Below are positions 1 to 8,292 of a stretch of DNA of 45,443 bases, in pieces. Each line of letters opens with the position of its first letter. Within the stretch, counting starts at the first letter, position 1. The notes under the pieces are model-generated. The model had not been told where the DNA came from. It searched no databases and saw only the letters and a list, made by a program, of their open reading frames with translations. Origin of the DNA: Campylobacteraceae bacterium (GTDB lineage Bacteria; Campylobacterota; Campylobacteria; Campylobacterales; Sulfurovaceae); the NCBI GenBank assembly GCA_027055805.1, contig JALUMR010000026.1:1-45443 (forward strand), read 5' to 3'. A program made the position numbers and the translations under genes.

Positions 1-645
1 GACATTCAAGCCATTATAGATAGATGTGAGCTTGAAGTGGGTGATGCTGTATTCTTTGGTGCAGGTAACAAAAAACTGGTATGGGACTACATGGGAAGAT
101 TTAGAATCTACCTAGCAGAGATGATGGAGATAATCCCAAAAGAGACCTTTGAGTTCTTATGGGTAATGGACTTCCCTATGTTTGAGATTGAAGAGGGAAA
201 AATGAAAGCGATGCACCACCCTTTCACCATGCCTGTAACTGATGAAAATGGGAAAATCGTTTATGATGACCTTGAAGATTTACAATCAATTGCTTATGAT
301 ATCGTAGTAAATGGTACAGAGCTTGGTGGGGGGTCTATTCGTATTCATAAAGAGGAGATTCAAAAAGAGGTCTTTAAACTCATGGGTATCTCTGATGAAG
401 AGGCAGAAGAGAAGTTTGGATTCTTACTCGATGCCTTTAAATTTGGTGCACCACCACACGGTGGTTTTGCATTGGGTCTTGACAGAATGATTATGCTTAT
501 GACAGGTGCTTCAAGCATCCGTGAGGTAATCGCATTCCCTAAAACTCAAAAAGCACAATGTGTCTTAACACAGGCACCATCAGAAGTTGACCAAGAGCAA
601 CTAAATGACCTAAGTCTAAGAATACGTAAACAAGTTGAAGCGTAG
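1..645 (+). CDS. aspS: Aspartyl-tRNA synthetase, C-terminal part (5' end outside window)
   Basis: Class II aminoacyl-tRNA synthetase that charges tRNA-Asp in the cytoplasm; in this phylum it is often the non-discriminating form that also makes Asp-tRNA-Asn. The frame is open from base 1, so the 214 visible residues are the C-terminal third of a protein usually near 585 residues. Visible family signatures are [11 protein letters not shown], the HHPFTMP segment, the [13 protein letters not shown] stretch and class II motif 3 (GGFALGLDR, visible residues 154-162), whose Arg contacts ATP. The first ~35 residues should be the end of the GAD insertion domain of bacterial AspRS. The stop TAG abuts a palindromic repeat, and adk follows on the same strand. 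No sign of damage. Whether it is discriminating cannot be judged from this end. Confidence 0.96.
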   Translation, partial: DIQAIIDRCELEVGDAVFFGAGNKKLVWDYMGRFRIYLAEMMEIIPKETFEFLWVMDFPMFEIEEGKMKAMHHPFTMPVTDENGKIVYDDLEDLQSIAYDIVVNGTELGGGSIRIHKEEIQKEVFKLMGISDEEAEEKFGFLLDAFKFGAPPHGGFALGLDRMIMLMTGASSIREVIAFPKTQKAQCVLTQAPSEVDQEQLNDLSLRIRKQVEA

Positions 646-751
646 GTTCGGTAACACCGAACATCATAGAGTTCTTACAAAACCCTTTGGAATCGGAGAC
701 TTTAGTCCCGAACAAGACGAGGCTAAAGCCATCGGTTCCTAATTTTGCAAG
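646..751. repeat. Palindromic REP-like repeat between aspS and adk
   Basis: Starts right after the aspS stop with a perfect 7-bp hairpin (GTTCGGT, loop AAC, ACCGAAC, 646-662). A longer imperfect inverted repeat follows, with arms about 674-710 and 718-751, each carrying a CTTTAG core. The 12-mer ACTTTAGTCCCG at 699-710 recurs exactly at 34997-35008, which links this copy to the larger repeat before the dehydrogenase gene. It may act as a terminator or processing site between aspS and adk. Assigning it to the REP class is inference from structure. Confidence 0.6.
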
Positions 752-783
752 ATGTTTAATATTATTAAAAAAGGAAAACAAAA

Positions 784-1377
784 ATGAAAAAACTATTTTT
801 ACTAATCGGAGCTCCAGGTTCTGGAAAAACAACAGATGCAAGTTTAATTGCTAAAAAACATTCAGATAAAATTGTTCACTACTCAACAGGTGATATGCTA
901 AGAGAAGAGGTAGCCTCAGGTTCAGAACTTGGTGCAACCATTGAAAGCTTTATCTCTAAAGGTGCATTGGTTCCTTTAAATATTATTGTAGACACCATCA
1001 TTTCTGCTATCAACCAAGCTCCTGTAGATGTGGTTCTTATAGATGGATACCCACGTTCAACAGAACAGATGACAGCATTTGATGAGATAGTTGCAAAAGA
1101 AGATGAGATTGAGTTAACATCTGTAATAGAAGTACGTGTATCAGAACAAGTTGCAAAAGACAGAATCTTAGGTCGTGCAGCAGAAGCAAAAGCTGGTGAA
1201 GAGCGTTCAGATGACAGCATAGAAGTATTCTATGATAGAATGAAAATCTACACAGACCCATTGAGTGAAATTCAAGAATTTTACACTGAAAAAAATCTAT
1301 TAAAAGTAATCAATGGAGAGAGAGAACTTGACCCAATCGTTGCTGAGATGGAAGCTTTTATTTTAGAAAATATCTAA
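784..1377 (+). CDS. adk: Adenylate kinase
   Basis: Interconverts ATP + AMP and 2 ADP in the cytoplasm, setting the energy charge. The 197-residue protein has the P-loop GAPGSGKT (9-16), the AMP-site segment STGDMLR (34-40), and the NMP-kinase signature DGYPRS (87-92). The LID is the short type: GR at 130-131, then RSDD at 141-144, with no zinc-binding cysteines, as usual in this phylum. A ribosome site (AAAGGA) precedes the ATG. It lies downstream of aspS on the same strand, separated by a palindromic repeat, and a strong hairpin terminator follows the stop. Nothing odd in the coding sequence. Confidence 0.97.
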   Translation: MKKLFLLIGAPGSGKTTDASLIAKKHSDKIVHYSTGDMLREEVASGSELGATIESFISKGALVPLNIIVDTIISAINQAPVDVVLIDGYPRSTEQMTAFDEIVAKEDEIELTSVIEVRVSEQVAKDRILGRAAEAKAGEERSDDSIEVFYDRMKIYTDPLSEIQEFYTEKNLLKVINGERELDPIVAEMEAFILENI

Positions 1378-1384
1378 AGTTCTA

Positions 1385-1418
1385 TACATCCTAAATCTTA
1401 TATTTAGGATGTATTTTT
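1385..1418 (+). terminator. Rho-independent terminator after adk
   Basis: Perfect 12-bp stem (TACATCCTAAAT, 1385-1396, pairing with 1402-1413), a 5-base loop and a following T run. It lies 8 bases past the adk stop and overlaps the end of the converging HsdS-like gene. On the minus strand the stem is not followed by T residues, so it should act mainly on the plus strand. Confidence 0.85.
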
Positions 1419-1890
1419 ATAGTCTTGTAATTAAACTATTTACTTCTTTTAAAAGTTCTACCTCTTCAAGAACTTTTATAGGTAGTGATGTTGGTCTACT
1501 TTGAGAAAATGTTCTGGTTCTTTTACTTAAAGCTCTGCGACCACGTGATGAATTTATAAACTGGACTATAAACCGACTATCTACTGTAGACTCTTTTTTC
1601 ATTCTTATTAGTGCCATGTAGTGAGGTACAACATATCCATCTTGCCCCTTTTCAACATAACAAGCAATCATGGGATGATATAGACTTACCACAACATCAC
1701 CAACACGTGTCAACTGCTTTTTAGAAATCACTCTATCAGAGTTTATTTTAATCAGTTTTCGTTCATCAATAAAAGAGATAGGTTCCAAAGAAACCATGCT
1801 TAACTCTTTATAGACCTTTACTCTCTCTTTTTTTTGTCCTTCTAAAGCATGAACACCTTTTATAATTTCTGCAATTTCTTTTAACTTCAT
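1417..1890 (-). CDS. Orphan single-TRD type I restriction specificity (HsdS-like) protein
   Basis: 157 residues resembling one target-recognition domain of a type I restriction-modification S subunit. It has an N-terminal MKLKEIAEI segment, a central GDVVVSLYHP motif (64-73) matching the S-subunit pattern GDil.s, then a FIVQFINSS helix start and a C-terminal LPIKVLEEVELLKEV helix like the S-subunit conserved region. Full S subunits have two such domains and about 400 residues. No HsdM or HsdR is encoded nearby, so it cannot be a conventional system from this window alone. The start is supported by AAGG eight bases upstream and a minus-strand TATAAT at 1927-1932. The function is unknown; it could bind DNA alone or pair with a distant methylase. 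The family call is moderately sure. Confidence 0.6.
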   Translation of the reverse strand: MKLKEIAEIIKGVHALEGQKKERVKVYKELSMVSLEPISFIDERKLIKINSDRVISKKQLTRVGDVVVSLYHPMIACYVEKGQDGYVVPHYMALIRMKKESTVDSRFIVQFINSSRGRRALSKRTRTFSQSRPTSLPIKVLEEVELLKEVNSLITRL

Positions 1891-1926
1891 AATCTATACC
1901 TTATTAATAAATTTTTAATATAATAA

Positions 1927-1932
1927 ATTATA
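1927..1932 (-). promoter_or_regulatory. -10 box for the HsdS-like gene
   Basis: A perfect TATAAT on the minus strand 37 bases upstream of the start, within a very AT-rich spacer. Campylobacterota sigma-70 promoters rely mainly on the -10 element, so no -35 box is expected. Confidence 0.4.
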
Positions 1933-2048
1933 GTTAAAGTCTCTTTATATTAATTTAAGATTAATTAAAAAATTTAAATATTATATATAAGTTAAATACA
2001 ATATAATAAATTTCAATGAGATAAATTACTTTTTCATTACTCTACAAA

Positions 2049-2441
2049 TTACTCAACACTATCCATTAAAATTTCAATAATATCTGTCATGGTTAATATA
2101 CCATGCAGTTCATTATTATCAGTGACCAATATACGCTTTATACTACTAGTCACCATCATTTTTGCTGCATATTTAACATCAAGTTTTGTAGAAATAGCTA
2201 TAGCAGGAATAACAGCTATATCATAGACATTAAGAAGGTCTATATCTCCATCTTCGGCAACAATACTTTGTAAAATATTTTTAAAGGTTACCAAACCATA
2301 TGCACCAGAAGTACCATTTTTATCAACAATTACGGAACGAACACCATTCTCTTTCATCAACTGAAGAGCCTCTCTTACTGTTGCCATCGGTGACACTTTT
2401 ACCAACTTTTCTAATGGGGTCATTACCTCTTCTACCAACAT
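2049..2441 (-). CDS. Double-CBS-domain protein of the DUF1538 operon
   Basis: A 130-residue protein made almost only of two CBS domains (about 5-60 and 70-128), opening with the typical VEEVMTP and ending in a second LTMTDIIEIL helix. CBS pairs bind adenine nucleotides and often gate transporters or enzymes. A GTG lies one codon earlier, but AAAGGAG is better spaced from the ATG at 2441, so that start is used. It is the last gene after the DUF1538 membrane protein and the PII-like gene, 12 bases past the stop of the latter, which suggests it senses nucleotides for that transporter. The domain call is sure; the partner is inferred from context. Confidence 0.85.
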   Translation of the reverse strand: MLVEEVMTPLEKLVKVSPMATVREALQLMKENGVRSVIVDKNGTSGAYGLVTFKNILQSIVAEDGDIDLLNVYDIAVIPAIAISTKLDVKYAAKMMVTSSIKRILVTDNNELHGILTMTDIIEILMDSVE

Positions 2442-2453
2442 CACTTACTCCTT

Positions 2454-2804
2454 TTATAACATACTTTTTATATTGTCTTCAAACTTGTGAAGTTCATCAT
2501 TATCTAATCCTGCAACATGACTCAATGGAATAGTAAATGTCATAGCTCCATTTTTACTGTTATCTAAATCAAACTTTTTACGTAGAGCTTTCATCACACT
2601 CAGAGAGAGTCTACGTGGTAAAATAAAAAGTAATATTGAAACATTAGCCTCAAGTGTTAATCCAAAAAAAACTTTTTTCTCTTCAAGACCAATACTTTTA
2701 CCATGAATAATTGTCACGCCACCTGCTCCAGCCTCTTTGGCTACATCTATGGCTGCCTCTTCATCTTTATCTTCGATAATGGCTACTAACGCTGTAAACT
2801 TCAT
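2454..2804 (-). CDS. PII-like signalling protein linked to the DUF1538 membrane protein
   Basis: 116 residues with the PII (GlnB/GlnK) fold pattern: beta1 KFTALVAII, the helix with [15 protein letters not shown], the FFGLTLEA strand, an [12 protein letters not shown] helix and a C-terminal [12 protein letters not shown]. The T-loop lacks the conserved uridylylated Tyr context of GlnB and the usual GRG is GKS, so it is a divergent PII relative, not a standard nitrogen sensor. Its ATG overlaps the stop of the DUF1538 gene (ATGA, 2801-2804), meaning translational coupling, and the CBS gene follows. By analogy with GlnK-AmtB, it probably docks on and gates the membrane protein. The ligand is unknown. 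Confidence 0.8.
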   Translation of the reverse strand: MKFTALVAIIEDKDEEAAIDVAKEAGAGGVTIIHGKSIGLEEKKVFFGLTLEANVSILLFILPRRLSLSVMKALRKKFDLDNSKNGAMTFTIPLSHVAGLDNDELHKFEDNIKSML

Positions 2805-4312
2805 CTACCTACCTTTTCTAATTGTTTTTTCTTATACTCTGCATGTATACCATAGCCCATAACTGTTATCATCGGAAACAGTGAAGCAAAAGCGATAAGA
2901 CCAAATCCATCAATAAGAGGGTTTCGTCCATCAATATTTGTTGCCAATCCAATTCCCAATGCTGCAACTAAAGGTACCGTAACAGTTGATGTCGTAACTC
3001 CTCCAGTATCATAAGCAATCGGTATAATATGCTTAGGAGCAAAATAGGTTAAAATAATAACCAAAGAGTACCCAGCAATAATATAATAGTGTATGGGGTC
3101 ACCCTCTACAAGACGATAGGCACCTAAACTAATACCTATTGCTACACCTAATGCTACCACAATTCTTAACATGTTTTGCTGTATCATTCCTTCTGAAATA
3201 TCTTGAACTTTAATAGCTATGGCTAAAAGTGCAGGTTCTGCCATGGTTGTTGAAAATCCAATCATAAAACCAAAAAGATAAATTAATAAATTATTATCTT
3301 GACTGGTCAAATCATTGGCTATACTCTCTCCTATTGGAAAAAGACCCATATCTAAACCTACAATAAAGGCATAAAGACCCAATATAACCATACCAATACC
3401 TATTGCTATTTTAGGTAAGTGAGGCACTGATTTTTTAATAATAGCATATTGAAAAAAGAATATAACGATTAATATTGGAGCAATATCTTTAATAACACCA
3501 AGCAATTCAAGAAACATATCTATAACAGAAAAACTTCTTAATTCAACAACAGCTTGGGTAGTTTCTACTCCTGATGCTAATAGAGGAACAGCTGAAGCAT
3601 CACCCATAGAATAGACAACAATTCCATATACTTGTACAAATATCATAGGAGTTAATGAGGCAAAAGCAATTAAACCAAAACCATCAATCACAGGATTTCG
3701 ACCCTTAATACTTGAAGCCAAACCAATCCCAAGTGTAGCTACTAATGGAACCGTAACCGTTGAGGTTGTAACCCCTCCACTATCATAAGCCAGACCAATA
3801 ATCTCTTTTGGTGCAAAAAATGTCACCAAAACAACAAGTATATATCCTGTAATAATATAATATTGAATGGGGTGTCCAAGAAGAATACGGAGCGTACCTA
3901 ACGATATAGCAAAACCAACAGAAAAAGCAACAGTCATTCTAAGCCAAAAGGCATCAACAAGCCCCCCTGAAATAACAGATGCTTTATCTGCAATAGCAAT
4001 AAGTGCTGGTTCTGCAACTGTAGTAGAAAAACCAATAGTAAAAGCAAAAAGTAGTAACCAAAAAACAGAACCTTTTTTAGCAAAATCTATGGCAAGATTT
4101 TCACCAATGGGGAATATGCCCAGCTCTAAACCTCTAATAAAAAGAGCCAAACCAATAGCGACGATAGTAAGTCCAATAACAATAGAAGTCAAATTTTCAG
4201 GCATAGCTTGGATAATAAATATCTGAAAAAATGTCACCACTATAATAATAGGTAGCAAATCTTTAAATGAACTTTTAATGTCTTGGAAAAATATTTTTAT
4301 GCTTTCTTTCAT
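2801..4312 (-). CDS. DUF1538 membrane protein with two fused repeats (UmpAB-like cation/proton antiporter candidate)
   Basis: A 503-residue polytopic inner-membrane protein built from two homologous halves offset by 258 residues. Each half has FPIGE (67-71; 325-329), GFSTT.AEPAL (94-104; 352-362), [14 protein letters not shown] (179-192; 437-450) and [16 protein letters not shown] (204-220; 462-478). Both halves are DUF1538 domains. Two separate DUF1538 proteins, UmpA and UmpB of Halomonas, are reported to work together as a Na+(Li+,K+)/H+ antiporter, so this looks like a natural fusion of that pair. It is first in an operon with PII-like and CBS genes, which suggests gating by nucleotides. 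No strong ribosome site precedes the ATG. Transport of cations is inferred, not shown. Confidence 0.85.
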   Translation of the reverse strand: MKESIKIFFQDIKSSFKDLLPIIIVVTFFQIFIIQAMPENLTSIVIGLTIVAIGLALFIRGLELGIFPIGENLAIDFAKKGSVFWLLLFAFTIGFSTTVAEPALIAIADKASVISGGLVDAFWLRMTVAFSVGFAISLGTLRILLGHPIQYYIITGYILVVLVTFFAPKEIIGLAYDSGGVTTSTVTVPLVATLGIGLASSIKGRNPVIDGFGLIAFASLTPMIFVQVYGIVVYSMGDASAVPLLASGVETTQAVVELRSFSVIDMFLELLGVIKDIAPILIVIFFFQYAIIKKSVPHLPKIAIGIGMVILGLYAFIVGLDMGLFPIGESIANDLTSQDNNLLIYLFGFMIGFSTTMAEPALLAIAIKVQDISEGMIQQNMLRIVVALGVAIGISLGAYRLVEGDPIHYYIIAGYSLVIILTYFAPKHIIPIAYDTGGVTTSTVTVPLVAALGIGLATNIDGRNPLIDGFGLIAFASLFPMITVMGYGIHAEYKKKQLEKVGR

Positions 4313-4410
4313 CTAAAGAGTATACTGATAATATCATTAGTGACTGACATGAATTATAAAACTCTTATCTTCTTACTATTTATATGTCACCGTTTATATT
4401 AATTAATAGA

Positions 4411-4441
4411 TATAAAAACATATTGTAATATTATACAATAT
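4411..4441 (-). terminator. Terminator after argB
   Basis: On the minus strand, just past the argB stop, ATATTGTA pairs with TACAATAT (4420-4441, 8-bp perfect stem, 6-base loop) and is followed by GTTTTTA. It is an AT-rich stem but has the intrinsic-terminator layout. The remaining bases up to 4312 should hold the promoter of the DUF1538 operon. Confidence 0.5.
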
Positions 4442-4443
4442 AA

Positions 4444-5295
4444 CTAAAGTTGTATGCAAGTTCCTATACCAGCTGAAGTTAAAATTTCTAAAAGTATAGA
4501 GTGTTCAAGGCGACCATCTATAATATGTGCTTTTTTAACACCACCTCTTAATGCTTCAACACAAGCATCAACTTTAGGAACCATACCACCACTTATAGTA
4601 CCATCAGCTTTATAAGCCTCGGTCTCTTGAATATCTAAATTACGTAAGAGTTTCATATCTTTATCTAAAACACCTTCTGTATCTGTTAAAAAGAGTATTT
4701 TTCTAGCCTCTAACGCAATAGCCATTTTACTAGCAGCAAAATCAGCATTGATATTAAATCCTGGATGTGATATGGTTGGAGCCGAAGCAATAGGAGCAAT
4801 AACAGGAACAAAACCATCATCAATAATATTATTAACCACTTTAGGATTTACATTTTGAATAACTCCTGTGTAACCAAAGTTTTCAAAATCTTTAGGTATT
4901 GCTTCTAATAAATTTGCATCTTTCCCTGAAATTCCTATTGCTGACCCTCCTTGATTGTTTAAAAGAGAGACGATATCTTTGTTTATTTCACCACTTAAAA
5001 CCATCTCTGCTATACGCATAACCTCTTTAGTGGTTACTCTTTGTCCATCTACAAACTTAGTATCTACACCTAAGTCTGCCAATAAATCTGTAATGCTTTT
5101 TCCACCACCATGAACAATAATAGGTTTCATTCCTACGGTATGAAGTAGCACAATGTCTTGTGCAAACTGTTGTTTTAACACTTCGGAGGTTTGTGCAGAC
5201 CCTCCATACTTAATTACAATCTTCTCATTTGCAAACTTTTTTATGTATGGCAGTGCATCTAAGAGTGTTTTTACTACATCTATTTTAGTCTTCAT
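4444..5295 (-). CDS. argB: Acetylglutamate kinase
   Basis: Second step of arginine biosynthesis: phosphorylates N-acetylglutamate with ATP in the cytoplasm. The 283-residue amino-acid-kinase fold shows KYGGSA (29-34), the nucleotide loop VHGGG (61-65), FVDGQRVT (81-88) with the substrate-binding Arg, NINADFAASK (181-190) and LTDTEGVL (203-210). Length and motifs are normal. Its ATG overlaps the lpxK stop (ATGA), so it is the third gene of a DegT-like, lpxK, argB unit. No extended N-terminal helix typical of some arginine-inhibited hexameric forms is obvious, but this is only an impression. Confidence 0.96.
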   Translation of the reverse strand: MKTKIDVVKTLLDALPYIKKFANEKIVIKYGGSAQTSEVLKQQFAQDIVLLHTVGMKPIIVHGGGKSITDLLADLGVDTKFVDGQRVTTKEVMRIAEMVLSGEINKDIVSLLNNQGGSAIGISGKDANLLEAIPKDFENFGYTGVIQNVNPKVVNNIIDDGFVPVIAPIASAPTISHPGFNINADFAASKMAIALEARKILFLTDTEGVLDKDMKLLRNLDIQETEAYKADGTISGGMVPKVDACVEALRGGVKKAHIIDGRLEHSILLEILTSAGIGTCIQL

Positions 5296-6218
5296 CTATT
5301 ATATTCTCCAATATATCTATCTACTTTTTCTAAAATCTCATTGTTCATTTGTAATTTTAACTGCATAACCGATAGGGGTAACTTAAAGCCTTTCATTTTT
5401 ACTTTATCTTTTTCAGTTACAAGTAATGATAAAGCTGAAGAAATTAAAAGTTTTTCTTTAAGTTTATCCTCTTCAAAGTAGGCATGATCCTCCAAATAAT
5501 ACTTTTCTACTACACCTTTAGGTAAAAAAGGCTCAAGTCTCTCTGGATTTGAAATGGCTGTTACCAGCAACATTTTTTCTGTTTTATTATCAATTTCTAC
5601 TACTCTTTTGAAATCTCTATTTTCATATAAGTTTATATTAGAAAAGTGTTTTGATAGGTAAAATTCACGAAAAGGTCCTACAGGAAAAGTCATATAATTG
5701 ACTATTTTCTCTGGAAAAAGCAAGATATCATATTTTTCAATATTAACTCTATTGAAACCATCATCTAAAAATATAACTTTCGCACCCTGTTCTATAGCCA
5801 ATTCAATAGCAGTTTCACGATTTTCACTAACCATAACTGATGCATTAGGAAGTGATATTGCCATAAGCATAGGCTCATCTCCTGAAGAATATACATCTGT
5901 TAAAATCTTACCTTTTCGTGACACTGCTACTAAACCTTTACTCTCTCTACCATACCCTCTTGAGATAACAGCAACATCTTTATATCGATCTGCTAAAGCT
6001 ATAACAAATGGTGTTTTACCACTACCACCAACGGTTAGATTACCAATACTTACAATAGGTACAGAATAAGATTTTTTAGGAGTCACTACACGCCTAAGAA
6101 ACATAACAAGGGCATAGAGTAAAGATATAGGAGAAAAAAGAAGAATTAAAAGCCAGTCAAAAAAACTAGGCTTAAAGAAAAGTCTCTCAAAAAAAGAGAC
6201 AATATAGCTAGTGGACAT
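5292..6218 (-). CDS. lpxK: Tetraacyldisaccharide 4'-kinase (lipid A synthesis)
   Basis: Phosphorylates the 4' position of the lipid A disaccharide precursor at the inner face of the cytoplasmic membrane. 308 residues with an N-terminal hydrophobic membrane helix (about 20-42), the Walker A region GNLTVGGSGKTP (59-70), the SRGYGR segment (86-91), SGDEP (112-116) and LDDGFNR (151-157), the family DDG motif. The usual Gln-His after DDGF is Asn-Arg here, a mild departure. It is translationally coupled on both sides: TAATG with the DegT-like gene upstream and ATGA with argB downstream. Its presence implies a Kdo-lipid A outer membrane. Confidence 0.93.
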   Translation of the reverse strand: MSTSYIVSFFERLFFKPSFFDWLLILLFSPISLLYALVMFLRRVVTPKKSYSVPIVSIGNLTVGGSGKTPFVIALADRYKDVAVISRGYGRESKGLVAVSRKGKILTDVYSSGDEPMLMAISLPNASVMVSENRETAIELAIEQGAKVIFLDDGFNRVNIEKYDILLFPEKIVNYMTFPVGPFREFYLSKHFSNINLYENRDFKRVVEIDNKTEKMLLVTAISNPERLEPFLPKGVVEKYYLEDHAYFEEDKLKEKLLISSALSLLVTEKDKVKMKGFKLPLSVMQLKLQMNNEILEKVDRYIGEYNR

Positions 6219-7354
6219 TAAATATGTTCACTGGCTACTTTTTTAATAGCATCACACACACGAAGAACCTCTTCATCTGTTAATGAAGCATACATAGGTA
6301 AAGACATTACTCTTTGAAATGCACCCAATGCTACTGAATAATCAAACACTTTCATAGAGTACTTCTGCTTATAGTATTGAGTTAAATGTAAAGGCATGTA
6401 GTGTACAGAAATTGTCACACCTTCTTTTTTTAACTCATTTACAAAGTGATCTCTATTTTTGTCAATTTCAACTATATATTGCGTTGAGATATCATCTTTA
6501 TCGACAGACGGTAACTTTACATGCTTAACATTTTCAAGATGCATAGAATACATAGCTGCAATCTCTCTTCTTCTTCCAATACTTGCATCAAGTGCCTCAA
6601 AATCAGCCAAACAGTAAGCTGCTTCTAACTGACTTAGGTCATACTTCCATCCTATATTTACAACATCATATATGTAGTTAACATTTCCATAACTATCACA
6701 TAATCTACCTTCCATACCATGAAAACCTAATAACTGTGCCTGTTTATATGTTTGCTCATCATTGGTCACCAACATACCACCATTGGTTAGTGAACTACAC
6801 AAGTGTGGTGCAAAAGAGAATATAGTAATATCAGACCCTGTATTTCCAATATAACTTCCCTTATATTTAGCACCCATTGCATTAGAAGCATCTTCTATAA
6901 CTTTTACATTATACTGCTTTGCAAGCTCATACACTCTCTCTAAGTCAACCAAATGTCCTGCCATATGATTAACAATAATTGCTTTTAACTTTTTGCTTTG
7001 ATTCTTTTCTAAGGCTTTTTCAAGTTTCCCTAAATCTAAAGTATAATTTTTACTCTCAATATCCACAAAGATTGGTTCAGCATCAAAATGACGAACCGCT
7101 TGGGGTACAGATGGAAAAACATTTATACTACAAATTACTTTATCACCTCTTTTAAAATCTAAAGCACACATAGCTAAATGCAATGCTGCTGTTCCACTGG
7201 TTGTTGCTAGTGCATATTCACAACCGATGAATTCAGTAAATGATTTTTCAAGCTTTTCAACTTTTGAGTTATCTGAAAAATTTAAAACATCATCTATATA
7301 CTGCTTTGTATTGCTCTGTATTGACGGTTTATAAAATTCTATTTTATTTTGCAT
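6218..7354 (-). CDS. DegT/DnrJ/EryC1/StrS aminotransferase-fold protein lacking the PLP lysine
   Basis: A 378-residue fold-type I PLP family protein of the sugar aminotransferase group. Recognisable parts are TTSGTAALHLA for the phosphate site, the IEDASNAMGAKYKG segment with the PLP-pyridine Asp, and FSFAPHLCSSLTNGG where family members normally have FSF-x-P-x-K before the glycines. That Lys is replaced: the aligned residues are Leu185-Cys186 and there is no Lys between 165 and 204. True aminotransferases need it; sugar 3-dehydratases such as ColD use His, which is also not at the exact site. An ATG at 7354 preceded by GTGGA is chosen over a GTG three codons earlier. It is coupled to lpxK by TAATG, hinting at an envelope role, perhaps non-catalytic. 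Confidence 0.8.
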   Translation of the reverse strand: MQNKIEFYKPSIQSNTKQYIDDVLNFSDNSKVEKLEKSFTEFIGCEYALATTSGTAALHLAMCALDFKRGDKVICSINVFPSVPQAVRHFDAEPIFVDIESKNYTLDLGKLEKALEKNQSKKLKAIIVNHMAGHLVDLERVYELAKQYNVKVIEDASNAMGAKYKGSYIGNTGSDITIFSFAPHLCSSLTNGGMLVTNDEQTYKQAQLLGFHGMEGRLCDSYGNVNYIYDVVNIGWKYDLSQLEAAYCLADFEALDASIGRRREIAAMYSMHLENVKHVKLPSVDKDDISTQYIVEIDKNRDHFVNELKKEGVTISVHYMPLHLTQYYKQKYSMKVFDYSVALGAFQRVMSLPMYASLTDEEVLRVCDAIKKVASEHI

Positions 7355-7449
7355 TATTTCCACTTTTTATTTAATTTTATAAGATTATTATACTCTTTTA
7401 TCTTTAAAAGTTATTTGAAACACTATATAATTTATTATGTTTTTTATTA

Positions 7450-8265
7450 TTAGTTACATTTTGCATCCCCAAGTTTTCTTAATTCATCACATGTGAAACC
7501 AGCTTTTTGACGTGCAGCAACGTTAATATGGGGTCTATGCTTCTCTAATAATTTATATTTTTCTAAAATATTAAAATAAATTGAGGTATCTAAGTTTCTT
7601 CTCTTGCAAATATTTTTAAACCAATAATCACCTTTATTAACATGAATAATTTCTTCATCATAAATAACTTTAAGAATTTTAATTAATTTTTTAACGGGAA
7701 GAAGTTTTCGCTTGTTATCAAGTTTTTTACTAATTTGTGGGTTAACATCCAATCCACTGGCTTCATGATATCTGGGAATTATTGCCATTCTATCAAGTAT
7801 ATTATCTGCCGTATATTTGGCAGCATCAAAAAGTCCACAATGAACAGGGAAATCTCCATATTTAAAACCCAAATCATGTAATAACTCTTCAAGCATCTGA
7901 TAGTGTCTAACTTCATCTAATGCAACTTCTAACCAATCCAATTTAAAATGTTGTGGCATTTCAGGGTAACGATAAACAGCATCTAATGCTAAATCTATCG
8001 CTGAGTACTCTATGTGAGTTATAGCATGTACTAAGGTTGATAATCCTTCTGGCGTATCAAAATCTTTTCTTGCTTTTAATTCTTTAGGATTTACAATTTT
8101 ACACCTATTAATATAGGATGGATTATCAAATTTAAGAGGGTTAAAACCTTCAGAAGATATAAATTCATTTTGGCTACAATACTCAAAACATTGCTGTGTC
8201 AGTTTTTCTTTAGTCTCAATACAATCACTTGTAATGGCTTCTTCTAAAATTTTATATAGTTTCAT
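7450..8265 (-). CDS. DUF455 family ferritin-like protein
   Basis: 271 residues of the COG2833/DUF455 family, a ferritin-like helical bundle related to diiron proteins. Candidate metal ligands are placed as expected for such a bundle: Glu86 in HIEY, Glu118 and His121 in DEVRH (EXXH), and Glu205 and His208 in DEEIIH (EXXH). The biological substrate of this family is not established. It diverges from the metallo-hydrolase gene with only 27 bases between starts. The tail is Lys/Cys-bearing (GDAKCN) and unremarkable. No partner genes adjoin it on the same strand. Confidence 0.85.
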   Translation of the reverse strand: MKLYKILEEAITSDCIETKEKLTQQCFEYCSQNEFISSEGFNPLKFDNPSYINRCKIVNPKELKARKDFDTPEGLSTLVHAITHIEYSAIDLALDAVYRYPEMPQHFKLDWLEVALDEVRHYQMLEELLHDLGFKYGDFPVHCGLFDAAKYTADNILDRMAIIPRYHEASGLDVNPQISKKLDNKRKLLPVKKLIKILKVIYDEEIIHVNKGDYWFKNICKRRNLDTSIYFNILEKYKLLEKHRPHINVAARQKAGFTCDELRKLGDAKCN

Positions 8266-8292
8266 GGCAATATTATACCAAAAGGAGAATCA

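Noticed and set aside
312-317. Run of six G in aspS as a phase-variable tract
   Set aside because: It is short and encodes conserved glycines of the synthetase; a slipped frame would be lethal.
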